Shown here one piece after another: positions 32,869-42,379 of a stretch of DNA of 64,000 nt; positions within the stretch are counted from its first letter, which is position 1; each line of letters starts with the position of its first letter. The position numbers were made by a program, and so were the translations under genes. The DNA comes from Bacteroidia bacterium (GTDB taxonomy: Bacteria; Bacteroidota; Bacteroidia; B-17B0; Aurantibacillaceae), in contig JAEUTQ010000021.1 of assembly GCA_016787445.1 (NCBI GenBank), positions 23,986 through 87,985 of the forward strand. The letters run 5' to 3'. The notes beneath the pieces are model-generated. The model did no database searches. It worked only from the letters and a program-made list of their open reading frames with translations, and was not told the origin of the DNA.

Positions 32869-34551
32869 TTATTTACCCATTCCAACCGGACTACCCACAC
32901 GAGTCATCGCACAACGGAAACCTAACCAAGCGGCAGTTTGACGTTGATCTAAATAACGACGGGTACCAGGATTTAAGAAGTATGCGCGGTCTCTCCAGCT
33001 ACCACCTTTGTATACGTGTGCTTTATCATTCACTAAGGAAGTTTTTGCATATTCATACATTAATTTATCTGCCATATCAGTATAAGCGTCTTCACCTAAA
33101 TTATAGTAAATACTAGATTGAACGTCTCCATCTAAATAGTTGATATAATCAGCAGTTTTGTAGTTACGTCTTTCATCCAAATTATCGGCAGCAATAGCAG
33201 AAGAAACTTCACGCCATTGAACACGGCCAGGGATATCTGATTTACCTTCAGCAGTAACGTTTTTATTACCGTTCATATCATCCGCATTAGGAGCAGCACC
33301 AGTCATACGTGTTAACACGCTATCCACGGCTTCAACAACTTCACCACTCACACCGTGTGGAGTTGGAGTGCTTACCTTATGCTTGAATTTTTGGTAAACT
33401 GGCCCATCTACGTTAGTTAAGATGTCGCCACCTAAACCACCAACTAATGTTGTACTATCACGTTGTTGAGTTACGAATACGTTACCACGGAAAGGACGGA
33501 ATTCATCGGCATCACCAATTGTTTGAGCACGATAAACGTCCATTACCCATTCTGATACGTTACCAGCCATGTTATATAAACCGTAATCATTTGGCCAATA
33601 TGAATAAACAGGAGCAGTTACGTCGGCGTTATCATTTAAGAAACCTGCTGTACCCATGTAGTCACCGGCACCACGAACGAAGTTCGCATTGATTTGACCC
33701 ATGTATTCATCAACTGCATTACGCACACCATGACCATTCCAAGGGTAAATACGACGCTCAGTGATACGCTCACCAATTGTGTTACCAATTAAACCATAAG
33801 CAGCATATTCCCACTCAGCTTCTGTTGGGAGACGATACTTTGGTAAAAAGATACCATCTTCCATGCGTACATCACGCTCTGGGTTTTGTTCATCAAATGA
33901 AGGTAATTTTTGCTTTAATTGTCCTTGCCATTTACCAGCTAAATAAGCTTCAGTACTGAAATAATCCTGATCTGAAGGATTTGGAACGTGTTCCAATAAA
34001 CCTTCACGGATTAAGATAAACTCATTAACGCGGTCGGTACGCCAAGCACAAAATTCGTTTGCTTGTAACCAGTTTACACCTACTACCGGATAATCACGGT
34101 ATGCCGGGTGGCGTAAATAATATTCAACGTAAGGTTCGTTGTAAGCTAATTTTTCACGCCATACTAAAGTATCAGGCAATGCTTTATAATAGATATCCGG
34201 AAAAGTTGGTCCGAATACACGAGAAGTCCAATATAGATATTCTAAATAAGAGAAATTGCTAACCTCAGTTTCATCCATGTAGAAAGAAGAAACAGTTACG
34301 CGGCGCGGAACGTTATTCCACTCATAAGTAACATCGTGTTCAACACGACCCATTGTAAAGGTACCACCCTCAATTAGTACAAGTCCGGGACCGGTTTCTT
34401 GTTCTTCATAAGGAACTTTCTCAAAACCGCCATTGGTTGGGTCATTGTAGGCCCAGCCTGTAACCGGAGAGCGCTCTTCGGCACAAGAAACCAAAATCAT
34501 AGCCAAAATGGCTGTTAAGGTTTTACGGTTCTTTATCATATTTATTCTCAT
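32869..34551 (-). CDS. gldJ: Gliding motility / T9SS lipoprotein GldJ
   Basis: 560 residues. GldJ is an outer-membrane-associated lipoprotein of the T9SS and gliding apparatus, related to formylglycine-generating (sulfatase-modifying) enzymes but not catalytic. The lipoprotein signal (KTLTAILAMILVSC, Cys about residue 23) is followed by TGWAYNDPTNGGF, QETGPGLVLIEGGTFTMG and YMDETEVSNFSYLEYLYW, which match GldJ rather than the shorter GldK. FGE-type landmarks RLPTEAEWEYAAYG and the C-terminal GGSWRDRAYFL...GFRCA are present. A start at 34539 (Met5) is equally possible. It sits 59 bp downstream of the PorP/SprF-like gene, across a divergent promoter region from porU-porV. Confidence 0.93.
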   Translation of the reverse strand: MRINMIKNRKTLTAILAMILVSCAEERSPVTGWAYNDPTNGGFEKVPYEEQETGPGLVLIEGGTFTMGRVEHDVTYEWNNVPRRVTVSSFYMDETEVSNFSYLEYLYWTSRVFGPTFPDIYYKALPDTLVWREKLAYNEPYVEYYLRHPAYRDYPVVGVNWLQANEFCAWRTDRVNEFILIREGLLEHVPNPSDQDYFSTEAYLAGKWQGQLKQKLPSFDEQNPERDVRMEDGIFLPKYRLPTEAEWEYAAYGLIGNTIGERITERRIYPWNGHGVRNAVDEYMGQINANFVRGAGDYMGTAGFLNDNADVTAPVYSYWPNDYGLYNMAGNVSEWVMDVYRAQTIGDADEFRPFRGNVFVTQQRDSTTLVGGLGGDILTNVDGPVYQKFKHKVSTPTPHGVSGEVVEAVDSVLTRMTGAAPNADDMNGNKNVTAEGKSDIPGRVQWREVSSAIAADNLDERRNYKTADYINYLDGDVQSSIYYNLGEDAYTDMADKLMYEYAKTSLVNDKAHVYKGGSWRDRAYFLNPGTRRYLDQRQTAAWLGFRCAMTRVGSPVGMGK

Positions 34552-34610
34552 AGTTTTTGAGCTTAATGTAAGGCTATAACGAAAAAAAGTTAATAAGGTT
34601 ACAAATATTG

Positions 34611-35558
34611 TTAGAAAGATGGACAGCTGATGGTTCTGTATTTCTTCTTTTTAGGTTTACACTCGAACTGTATTTGTAAGGATACTTCATGCGAACCGGC
34701 AGTGTTACCTGCTAATTTTGAAACAGTTACGTCATAACTATATCCGAATTTGAAGGCTTTTGTTTGAACACCCACTAAGGCAATTACGGCATCTAAATTT
34801 CTATACCATAAACCGGCCACGAAAGCTCCTTTAACATAATAAAGACCTAAATTAAGTTGGGTAAATTTTTGCTGTGCTTGAAATAATACGTTTGGTGATA
34901 AGTAACTAGCTCCACCTTTTTCCAATTCAATAATAGCGCCCCCGTGAACCGTGAATTTAGCCGGTAATTTAGAAACCCCTAATAACCCTTCATCAGGTTG
35001 AGTAATATGATGAGCTGCAAATCCGAAGAAATAACGCTTGCTATACCCTAAAATACCTGCAGAGAAATCGGCGTTACGTTTAGTTTGAGAAGGTACAATT
35101 TCGTTTGTATTCCATACGAAACCACGGCGAGGATCAATCATATCCCCGAAATTCAACTTTGTACGATCTAAGGTTTTTTGGAAGTAAGTTGCTTGTAATC
35201 CGAATTTTAGAGAGAATTCGCGGTTAACAGCCAAATGGTAAGAATACATACCGCTAGCCGTTGTTGTCTTTAAAGTTCCTTTAGCTTGATCATCAGTTGT
35301 AACTAATAATCCAAAACCACCACCAATCGCATCATAATGTTGATCGTAGGAGGCGCTGTAAGTAACATATGTACCAGATAAGTTGGGCCATTGATTACGA
35401 TAGTTTAAGCAAATACGCGGACAACGTGCCGTACCTGCGAATGCAGGATTAAGATACGTTGGATTAGCGTAAAACTGCGTAAACTGCGGATCCTGAGCCT
35501 TAGAATCGATAAAAATTCCAAGGATTAAAAATAAAAATAATCCAAATCTCTTAGTCAT
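34611..35558 (-). CDS. PorP/SprF-family outer-membrane protein
   Basis: 315 residues from ATG 35558 (MTKRFGLFLFLILGIFIDSKAQ), which gives a clean signal peptide. A longer frame to 35675 would cross the -7/-33 promoter and even the porU start, so it is rejected. The mature N-terminus DPQFTQFYANPTYLNPAFAGTARCPRI (landmark YLNPAFAG) and the repeated amphipathic beta strands are characteristic of the PorP/SprF family of beta-barrels, which help the T9SS secrete and anchor type B cargo and interact with PorE. The location beside gldJ and porU suggests it is a core component rather than an adhesin-specific SprF. Confidence 0.9.
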   Translation of the reverse strand: MTKRFGLFLFLILGIFIDSKAQDPQFTQFYANPTYLNPAFAGTARCPRICLNYRNQWPNLSGTYVTYSASYDQHYDAIGGGFGLLVTTDDQAKGTLKTTTASGMYSYHLAVNREFSLKFGLQATYFQKTLDRTKLNFGDMIDPRRGFVWNTNEIVPSQTKRNADFSAGILGYSKRYFFGFAAHHITQPDEGLLGVSKLPAKFTVHGGAIIELEKGGASYLSPNVLFQAQQKFTQLNLGLYYVKGAFVAGLWYRNLDAVIALVGVQTKAFKFGYSYDVTVSKLAGNTAGSHEVSLQIQFECKPKKKKYRTISCPSF

Positions 35559-35588
35559 ACAAGAAGTTAAGTGCCACTTAGGGCTAGA

Positions 35589-35617
35589 CAAATTTAATAA
35601 TCTATTTTTAAATACAA
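35589..35617 (-). promoter_or_regulatory. Complete promoter of the porP/sprF-like gene (and gldJ)
   Basis: On minus TTG (35617-35615), 18-bp spacer, TAAATTTG (35596-35589); a strong match at both boxes. Leader of about 27 bases to the ATG at 35558. Divergent from the porU box 60 bp away. Confidence 0.75.
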
Positions 35618-35654
35618 AAAATTTATTTGAACAATATTTTGGCATATCAATCGT

Positions 35655-35662
35655 TATTTTTG
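35655..35662 (+). promoter_or_regulatory. -7 promoter box of porU
   Basis: TATTTTTG, full consensus, 11 bases before the ATG at 35674, implying a leader of about 5-8 bases. The possible -33 TTG spacings (13 or 25) are poor. Confidence 0.55.
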
Positions 35663-35673
35663 CAAGACTCAAC

Positions 35674-38600
35674 ATGAAAAACGCTAATTTCTTATATACT
35701 ATTACGTTAGTTTTGGCAATAGGGTTGCTTTATAGCCAAAAACAAGCTAACGGCTTGACTACCACGGTTCGTCCGGGAAATACTTTCAAAAGTAAGCTAT
35801 CCGACAATACAAAATTTCCCGTAAATCTTGAAAACGCACATTATGATGTGGCCAACAATAATTGTCCTTATTTCTCGGTAAATAAAAGTGTAAATTTAAA
35901 TGAAGACTTAAATGCATCTTTAACCGAAATTAAAACCGCTGTTGTTTCATCAGAAATTTCTCAAAAAATTCTAGCCGCATTTGGCAAAAACATTTCTTCT
36001 GATTTCAATACAAAAATAATTACCGTTCAGGAAAAACAACAAAAGACAAGTACTTTAAAAATTACTCCTTATCGTATTAATAATGCAGGACAAGTTGAAG
36101 AACTTTTATCATACAAGGTTAATTGGACAATAATTGAATCTTCCAACACTCAAAAACTTCAGTCTTCATCATCTTTCACTAATAACTCTGTGCTTTCTAC
36201 AGGAAATTGGTATAAAATAGGCGTCACAAAATCGGGGGTTTACAAAATTGACAGAAACTTTCTCCTTTCAATGGGAGTAGATGTGACGGCCGTTAATCCT
36301 AAAAACATTCGTATCTATGGAAACGGTGGTTATATGTTACCGGAATTAAATTCTGCTTACCGACATGATGATTTAAAAGAGAATGCCATTATTGTTACCG
36401 GAGAAAACGATAATTCATTAGATGTAAGTGATTATATTTTATTTTACGGTCAGGCTACAAATCAATGGTTACTTGATAAAACGCATTCAAATTCTTGTCT
36501 AGATTTCTTTAATAAATTAAATTATTACTCTGATACCACTTATTATTACTTAACGACAGACCTTGGTCCCGGTAAAAGAATTAGCGACCGCCCCTCTGCA
36601 ACAGAAACTGTATTAAACACATCTAACGACTACGATTATTACGACTACCATGAACTTAATTCTACCAACTTCATCAAATCGGGAACAGAATTTTACGGCG
36701 AGTATTATGATTTTAATACTTCATACAGCTTCAATTTCCCTATACCAAATTTAGTAATTGGTGATACCGTTCGGACGTACGTGAAAATTGCCGCAAGAGG
36801 TTTAAGTAATTCAACATATAATGTTTCCTTTAGCGGCTCTGCTTTTTCATTTACTTCACCTGCCGTGAATGTAAATGATTATTTGGGTGATTATGCATCA
36901 CGAAGTTCGATGTGCAATTATGCACTTTGTAATAGTCCTTCTTTGTTAAATTTTACAGTAAGTAAACAAACTCCGGGATCAGTTGGATGGCTTGATAAAA
37001 TTATTTTTAATTGTCGACGTAATCTCGTTTTTAATAATTCACAATTTAGTTTCCGTGATTTAAGAACTGTTGGTGCCGGTAATGTGACTAAATACAGTAT
37101 TAATACAAATGGAAACCCCAATATTTCAGTTTGGGACGTCACAAACATTTTCGAAGTAAACAATCAGCAATATTCTTTGAGTGGTTCAACGCTTGAGTTT
37201 GTATTCAAAAACGATTCGCTTCGCGAGTTTGTCATCCATAACGGAACCGATTATTTGACACCTAAGTTTGTAAAGAAAATCGGGAATCAAAATCTCCACG
37301 GTGTTGCGCAAGCAGATTACGTAATTGTAACATATCCGGGCTATTTACCTTATGCTCAAAAGCTAGCGCAATTACATCAGCAATACGATACCTTAACCAC
37401 TTCAGTTGTTACCGCTGATGAAGTTTACAATGAGTTTTCTTCAGGCAAACCAGATCCTACGGCCATTCGTGATTATGTTCGTATGCTTTACAACAAAAAT
37501 TTATCCGTCGGAAAACAAGTAAAATACTTACTCTTGTTTGGCGATGGTTCTTACAGAGTAAAAGACAGATATGCCTCAGGAAACAGTTCCATGTTGCCGG
37601 TTTATGAAACCGGATACCCGAAAGATAACTCATGGAATCCTACACTTTCAACCGCATGCGATGACTTCTTTGGATGGATGGATGATGCTGAGGGTGATGA
37701 ATGGGGAATGGCCATGGTTGATGTAGGCGTTGGACGCTTTCCTGTTAAAACAAACAACGAAGCTTACGCCGCCATTGATAAAGTAGAAGCTTATTATAAA
37801 AAGAATTTTAATTACTCTGTTACAGCCGATGAGAATCTTTGTAATACCACTTCTTGCTTTCCTCAGGGAGATTGGAGAAACTGGGTTTCATTTATTGCTG
37901 ATGACGAAGATTATCAAACACACTTGACCGATGCAGATGCATTAGCGAATAAGGTTAAAGTAAATCATCCTGAATACAACATCGATAAAATATATTCGGA
38001 TGCTTACTTACAATATTCTAGTCCGGGAGGTCAGCGTTATTATGATGTTAGTACCGGAATTGATCAGCGTATTGCGAAGGGATGTTTGGTTCTAAATTAT
38101 ACCGGACATGGCGGGGAGGTTGGATTAGGTCACGAGCGTTACCTTGAAATTGGACAAATACAATCTTACACCAATAAGTGCAACATGCCTTTGTTTATTA
38201 CGGCCACTTGCGAATTCAGCCGATTTGATGATCCTGACCGTACATCTGCTGGAGAACTTTGCTTCTTGAATCCTAACGGTGCGGCCATTGCTCTTTTAAC
38301 AACAGTTCGTCTTGCCTTCTCCAATACAAACTTCACACTAAACTCTGTGTTATACGACTATATTTTTGATACTCTTCCTGGAGGTAAAATGCCGGCACTT
38401 GGAGATGTGGTGCGTTTAACAAAAAGAAATGCCGGATTTAGTTTTTATTATCTCAACTTTCATTTACTTGGAGATCCTGCATTGCGATTGGCGTATCCGC
38501 AACAAAAAGTTTATACAACTCATATAAATAATAACCCTGTAACTGTTACCAGCAGCGACACATTAAAAGCTTTAGCCAAGGTTACTATAAGAGGATATGT

Positions 38601-39597
38601 TGGGAACGCTGGTGGTGCAAAGCTAACATCATTTAATGGTGTACTAAATCCGACAGTATTTGACAAAGAACAAGAAATTACTTGTTTAGGAAACGATCCC
38701 GGCTCCGTTACTTCTTTAGGGCCGTTTAAATTTAAACAACAAAAAAACATCATTTATAAAGGTAAAGTACAAGTTAAAAATGGTGATTTTGAGTTTTCCT
38801 TCATTGTACCAAAAGACATTTCATACAATTTTGATTTAGGAAAATTAAGTTACTATGCACACAATGGCGTTCAAGATGCACATGGATATAATAATAAATT
38901 TTATGTTGGTGGTTCAGCTTCAAATGTAATTCCGGATAATGCAGGACCAACGGTAAACCTTTATATGAACGATAAAAAATTTGTGACAGGAGGAACTACA
39001 AATGAACGACCAAATATTTATGCTGAGGTTACCGACTCAAGCGGAATTAATACCGTTGGAACCGGTATCGGACATGACATTACTGCCATTTTAGATGAAA
39101 ACTCTAGCAAGCCAATTATTCTTAATGATTATTATGAGGCGGATTTAAATTCTTATCAAAGCGGAAAAATTAAATATCCATTTTCGGAATTATCAGAAGG
39201 TTCTCACCGCTTGAGTTTAAAAGTGTGGGATGTGCAGAATAACTCCTCAACAGCTTACACTGATTTTGTGGTAGCTAAATCAGCCGAAATGGCTTTAACC
39301 CATGTTTTAAATTATCCTAATCCATTTACAACAAAAACTCAATTCTTTTTCGAGAACAATCAGTGCTGTCAATCTGTTAAAGTAAATATTCAAATCTTTA
39401 CAATAAGCGGCAAAATGGTTAAAACAATAAGTGAAAATGTTTATAACGAAGGGTTTAGGTCGCCAGGAATTGAATGGGATGGGAAAGATGAATATGGCGA
39501 TAAACTGGCTAAAGGAGTTTATATTTATAAGTTAAGTGTTTTAGGCTCAGAGAATAAAAAAGCCGAAAAAACTGAAAAATTAGTAATTTTAAATTAG
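35674..39597 (+). CDS. porU: T9SS sortase-like C25 peptidase PorU
   Basis: 1307 residues. PorU sits at the cell surface and cleaves the type A sorting domain from T9SS cargo, attaching it to lipopolysaccharide. It has an N-terminal hydrophobic signal (ANFLYTITLVLAIGLLYS), propeptide-like and beta domains, then a gingipain-type C25 catalytic domain with His812 in the TGHGGEVG motif and Cys846 in TATCEF, 34 residues apart as in gingipains. The C-terminal ~95 residues (VLNYPNPFTTKTQFFF, GKMVKTISE, IEWDGKDEYGDKLAKGVYIYKL) are an FlgD/sorting-domain-like fold through which PorU itself binds PorV. It forms one operon with porV 35 bp downstream. Confidence 0.95.
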   Translation: MKNANFLYTITLVLAIGLLYSQKQANGLTTTVRPGNTFKSKLSDNTKFPVNLENAHYDVANNNCPYFSVNKSVNLNEDLNASLTEIKTAVVSSEISQKILAAFGKNISSDFNTKIITVQEKQQKTSTLKITPYRINNAGQVEELLSYKVNWTIIESSNTQKLQSSSSFTNNSVLSTGNWYKIGVTKSGVYKIDRNFLLSMGVDVTAVNPKNIRIYGNGGYMLPELNSAYRHDDLKENAIIVTGENDNSLDVSDYILFYGQATNQWLLDKTHSNSCLDFFNKLNYYSDTTYYYLTTDLGPGKRISDRPSATETVLNTSNDYDYYDYHELNSTNFIKSGTEFYGEYYDFNTSYSFNFPIPNLVIGDTVRTYVKIAARGLSNSTYNVSFSGSAFSFTSPAVNVNDYLGDYASRSSMCNYALCNSPSLLNFTVSKQTPGSVGWLDKIIFNCRRNLVFNNSQFSFRDLRTVGAGNVTKYSINTNGNPNISVWDVTNIFEVNNQQYSLSGSTLEFVFKNDSLREFVIHNGTDYLTPKFVKKIGNQNLHGVAQADYVIVTYPGYLPYAQKLAQLHQQYDTLTTSVVTADEVYNEFSSGKPDPTAIRDYVRMLYNKNLSVGKQVKYLLLFGDGSYRVKDRYASGNSSMLPVYETGYPKDNSWNPTLSTACDDFFGWMDDAEGDEWGMAMVDVGVGRFPVKTNNEAYAAIDKVEAYYKKNFNYSVTADENLCNTTSCFPQGDWRNWVSFIADDEDYQTHLTDADALANKVKVNHPEYNIDKIYSDAYLQYSSPGGQRYYDVSTGIDQRIAKGCLVLNYTGHGGEVGLGHERYLEIGQIQSYTNKCNMPLFITATCEFSRFDDPDRTSAGELCFLNPNGAAIALLTTVRLAFSNTNFTLNSVLYDYIFDTLPGGKMPALGDVVRLTKRNAGFSFYYLNFHLLGDPALRLAYPQQKVYTTHINNNPVTVTSSDTLKALAKVTIRGYVGNAGGAKLTSFNGVLNPTVFDKEQEITCLGNDPGSVTSLGPFKFKQQKNIIYKGKVQVKNGDFEFSFIVPKDISYNFDLGKLSYYAHNGVQDAHGYNNKFYVGGSASNVIPDNAGPTVNLYMNDKKFVTGGTTNERPNIYAEVTDSSGINTVGTGIGHDITAILDENSSKPIILNDYYEADLNSYQSGKIKYPFSELSEGSHRLSLKVWDVQNNSSTAYTDFVVAKSAEMALTHVLNYPNPFTTKTQFFFENNQCCQSVKVNIQIFTISGKMVKTISENVYNEGFRSPGIEWDGKDEYGDKLAKGVYIYKLSVLGSENKKAEKTEKLVILN

Positions 39598-39632
39598 TAC
39601 ATTTGAGGTTCACTCGAAGTGAACAGGATTTT

Positions 39633-40892
39633 ATGAAGATTAAGAATTTTGTTGTCATTATTTTTTGTTTGTCGCTTTTAACATCAACTAAAGCGCAAAT
39701 AAGCACTCAGCAATTAAGCGGTGGTATTAATCCTATTACCACATCTGTTCCATTTTTATTGATTGCACCTGATTCACGTCAGGGAGGCATGGGCGAAGTT
39801 GGTGCAGCTACACCTGCTGATGTAAATTCATTACACTGGAATTGTTCCAAATTAGCTTTTGCTGAAAAAAACATGGGCTTTGGTATTTCTTACACACCAT
39901 GGTTACGTCAATTAGTTCCGGACATTAGTTTATCTTATGTTAGTTTTTATAAAAAGGTAAGTAAACTGGGAGCAGTTGGTGCGTCATTACGATACTTTTC
40001 TCTTGGTAATATTACATTTACCGATATCATGGGTAACACAACCGGACAATTTAAACCAAACGAATTTGCCGTTGATGTAGCTTACTCACAAAAATTATCT
40101 GAAACCTTTGCTGTTGGTATTGCATTCCGTTATATCAACTCTAACTTAACAGGTGGTGTTACCTTAAGTAACGGTCAGTCTACAAAGGCAGGTCAAACCG
40201 TTGCAACTGATGTAACCATGACTTATAAAACCAAAAAAGGTTGGGAATTAGCAGATAAAAAAGCAACGGGTACAATTGGATTAGCGTTTACAAACATTGG
40301 CGGTAAAATTTCTTATACAACCGTAAAAAATTACATTCCAATTAATTTACGTTTAGGCGGCGGATTGAAATTTGATATTGATGATTACAACACGTTCGGC
40401 ATGTATGCTGATTTAAATAAACTTTTAGTACCTACTCCACCGGTTTACCAAAAAATGAAAACAGTGAATGGTACCGATTCAACTGCAGTTGCCATTGATC
40501 AAGCTACCGGTGCTCCGATTATTGAAAGTGGTAATGACCCGAACCGACCTGTAATGGCTGGTATTTTCGGTTCGTTTAATGATGCGCCAGGAGGATTTAA
40601 AGAAGAATTAAGAGAGGTTAACATCGCTGCAGGTTTCGAATATTGGTATGCCAAGCAATTTGCTGTTCGCGCGGGCTATTTCTTCGAACATAAAACCAAA
40701 GGAGCTCGTCAGTTTTTTAATATTGGTTTAGGCGTACGTTACAGTGTGTTTGGATTAGATATGGCTTACTTAATTCCAACTACATTACGGAATCCGCTTC
40801 AAAACACCTTGCGTTTCACTTTAACATTCGACTTTGATGCATTTAAGAGTCAGAATAAAGAAAGCGGCGCTGCTACTACTCCTGCTCCCTAA
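39633..40892 (+). CDS. porV: T9SS outer-membrane shuttle protein PorV (LptO)
   Basis: 419 residues from ATG 39633 (MKIKNFVVIIFCLSLLTSTKAQ, signal peptide); the in-frame TTG 30 bases earlier is not used. PorV is a 14-stranded FadL-like barrel that collects folded cargo from the translocon and carries it to PorU. Landmarks: the conserved start VPFLLIAPDSRQGGMGEVGAA (landmark PDSRQGGMGE), the SLHWNCSKLAFAE region, YVSFYKK and the C-terminal FGLDMAYLIP strands. It directly follows porU, and its 3' end overlaps the convergent DUF2779 gene by 17 bp. Confidence 0.95.
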   Translation: MKIKNFVVIIFCLSLLTSTKAQISTQQLSGGINPITTSVPFLLIAPDSRQGGMGEVGAATPADVNSLHWNCSKLAFAEKNMGFGISYTPWLRQLVPDISLSYVSFYKKVSKLGAVGASLRYFSLGNITFTDIMGNTTGQFKPNEFAVDVAYSQKLSETFAVGIAFRYINSNLTGGVTLSNGQSTKAGQTVATDVTMTYKTKKGWELADKKATGTIGLAFTNIGGKISYTTVKNYIPINLRLGGGLKFDIDDYNTFGMYADLNKLLVPTPPVYQKMKTVNGTDSTAVAIDQATGAPIIESGNDPNRPVMAGIFGSFNDAPGGFKEELREVNIAAGFEYWYAKQFAVRAGYFFEHKTKGARQFFNIGLGVRYSVFGLDMAYLIPTTLRNPLQNTLRFTLTFDFDAFKSQNKESGAATTPAP

Positions 40893-42369
40893 CCTTCTCG
40901 AGTAAATACTCGTAAAATTTCAAACAAGTTAAGGTATCGAGATTGCAGTAATCTATTAATTGCTGCTTGTGCGTTTCCTTTATTATCGGATTTGGTTCGT
41001 TTAGCAGGGCTTCATATTTATACATTGCTGTAATGCCACTTTGAATCTCCAACTTGTTATAATCAGCCGTTTCATCCAGAATATCAGCAACAGCTTTTAA
41101 CGAAAAATTACCGTTAAACTTTGGATTATAATAAAAGAAGTTCTGTACCAAATCAGATAAGTCGATGATCTTCCTCCTTATTTTCTCGAAATCCTTAGAG
41201 AATTCGGGATACATGGATTCAATTTTCGCGATGACTTGCAGCTCCAGGTTTTTATCGTAAACAACAACGTTGTCGAATTTCTCCAAAGCGTAAATTAGAG
41301 CTACAGCGAATGCTTTAATATCGTTACTTCCTTCCGAAATCAAATGATGGTAATAATTCAATTCACCATTCTTACGATGACAAACAGAAAACAAAAACGG
41401 CAATTGCTCAAATGGTTTATGTCCTTTGTATTTTGGAACAGCCGGCGACCATACTTCCATATCCATAAAACAGCTGTTGATACCAATGTTTTTCAGGAGT
41501 TTTTTTATCTCCAATGAATTGAAATATTCTTTATTCTCCTTTATGCATTCAATCTGAATTCTTATGTGAGGTTTTATTTCATTCGTCAGTTCAATTTTAT
41601 CTACTGTGTCTTGTCCGCTTTTATACCAATTAAACAATGTATCTCGGTCTGACTTCCCGATTTTAAAAACAGATTTTTCGTTGGAAATATTTTTCCAGCA
41701 GGTTCCGGTAAAATCACAGGCATAGGGCGAAAAACAATGCTTTCCGATCGCAATTTCCGGCGTCACATTTTTTTCAAGCATTAAATTTATTTCGGAAACT
41801 TTGTGGGTGAAAAAATCGAGGTTTTTCTCAGCGTCAGAACTTATGTTGCGTTTCTTAAACAACTTATTTAATTCCAAGTCATCTCCTCTAACATAATCCC
41901 CATTTAAAGTCACTAAAAATAAATCTGAGAAAAGAGGCAATGCATTTTTCAAAACATAATATTGAAGGCAAGCATCTTTCACGTACACTTCACTAATTTT
42001 CAACGAACTTTTTACCTCGTAAGCATTCCATTTTGTTCCGTCGAAATGCAAAATATCCACCATTATCAAGACACTATTGAAAACAAAAGTAGCTTCATAG
42101 ATAGTAGTAATGTTGTTTTGTAATAATTGTTGTGTTTTTAATGCAACTTCGTTTGCGCCTTTAGCATCAACAGATGCATCCACGCCTCCGGGAAATAATT
42201 GCTGCGCAAAATGTCCCACTTCATGGCCGCGATTAAACGTCAATTGTTTTTCCTTTGAAATAGGATCACGTAAATAAGGAAACTTCTTGTAGAGAAAAAA
42301 CGCTTTGGGACATTGGTCATACTTTAAAAAACCTGATTTACTGATTTTATAAAGTTCCTGCGACATCAA
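40876..42369 (-). CDS. DUF2779 protein: Cas4-like PD-(D/E)XK nuclease fused to DnaQ-like exonuclease
   Basis: 497 residues (start at Met1 or Met2). The N-terminal half looks like a RecB/Cas4-type nuclease with an iron-sulfur cluster: Cys20 in KYDQCPKAFFLY, metal ligand Asp105 (MVDIL), catalytic Glu118-x-Lys120 (YEVKSS), and a cysteine triplet Cys212/Cys218/Cys224. The C-terminal half begins with FMDMEVWSP, a D-x-E start of an RNase H-fold exonuclease, and ends with DYCNLDT, the final Asp. DUF2779 proteins are widespread and uncharacterised, sometimes near DNA-processing or defence genes. It lies 10 bp after rpe on minus and overlaps porV tail-to-tail, so context gives no function. Confidence 0.8.
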   Translation of the reverse strand: MMSQELYKISKSGFLKYDQCPKAFFLYKKFPYLRDPISKEKQLTFNRGHEVGHFAQQLFPGGVDASVDAKGANEVALKTQQLLQNNITTIYEATFVFNSVLIMVDILHFDGTKWNAYEVKSSLKISEVYVKDACLQYYVLKNALPLFSDLFLVTLNGDYVRGDDLELNKLFKKRNISSDAEKNLDFFTHKVSEINLMLEKNVTPEIAIGKHCFSPYACDFTGTCWKNISNEKSVFKIGKSDRDTLFNWYKSGQDTVDKIELTNEIKPHIRIQIECIKENKEYFNSLEIKKLLKNIGINSCFMDMEVWSPAVPKYKGHKPFEQLPFLFSVCHRKNGELNYYHHLISEGSNDIKAFAVALIYALEKFDNVVVYDKNLELQVIAKIESMYPEFSKDFEKIRRKIIDLSDLVQNFFYYNPKFNGNFSLKAVADILDETADYNKLEIQSGITAMYKYEALLNEPNPIIKETHKQQLIDYCNLDTLTCLKFYEYLLEKVREQE

Positions 42370-42379
42370 AAAAATAAAA

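Noticed and set aside
32869..34551. GldK instead of GldJ
   Set aside because: Length (560) and the TGW...GGF and QETGPGLVLIEGG opening fit GldJ; GldK is shorter and no gldL-gldM-gldN genes follow.
35559..35675. Longer porP/sprF-like start at 35675
   Set aside because: It would overlap the porU start and both promoter boxes; the ATG at 35558 gives a proper signal peptide.
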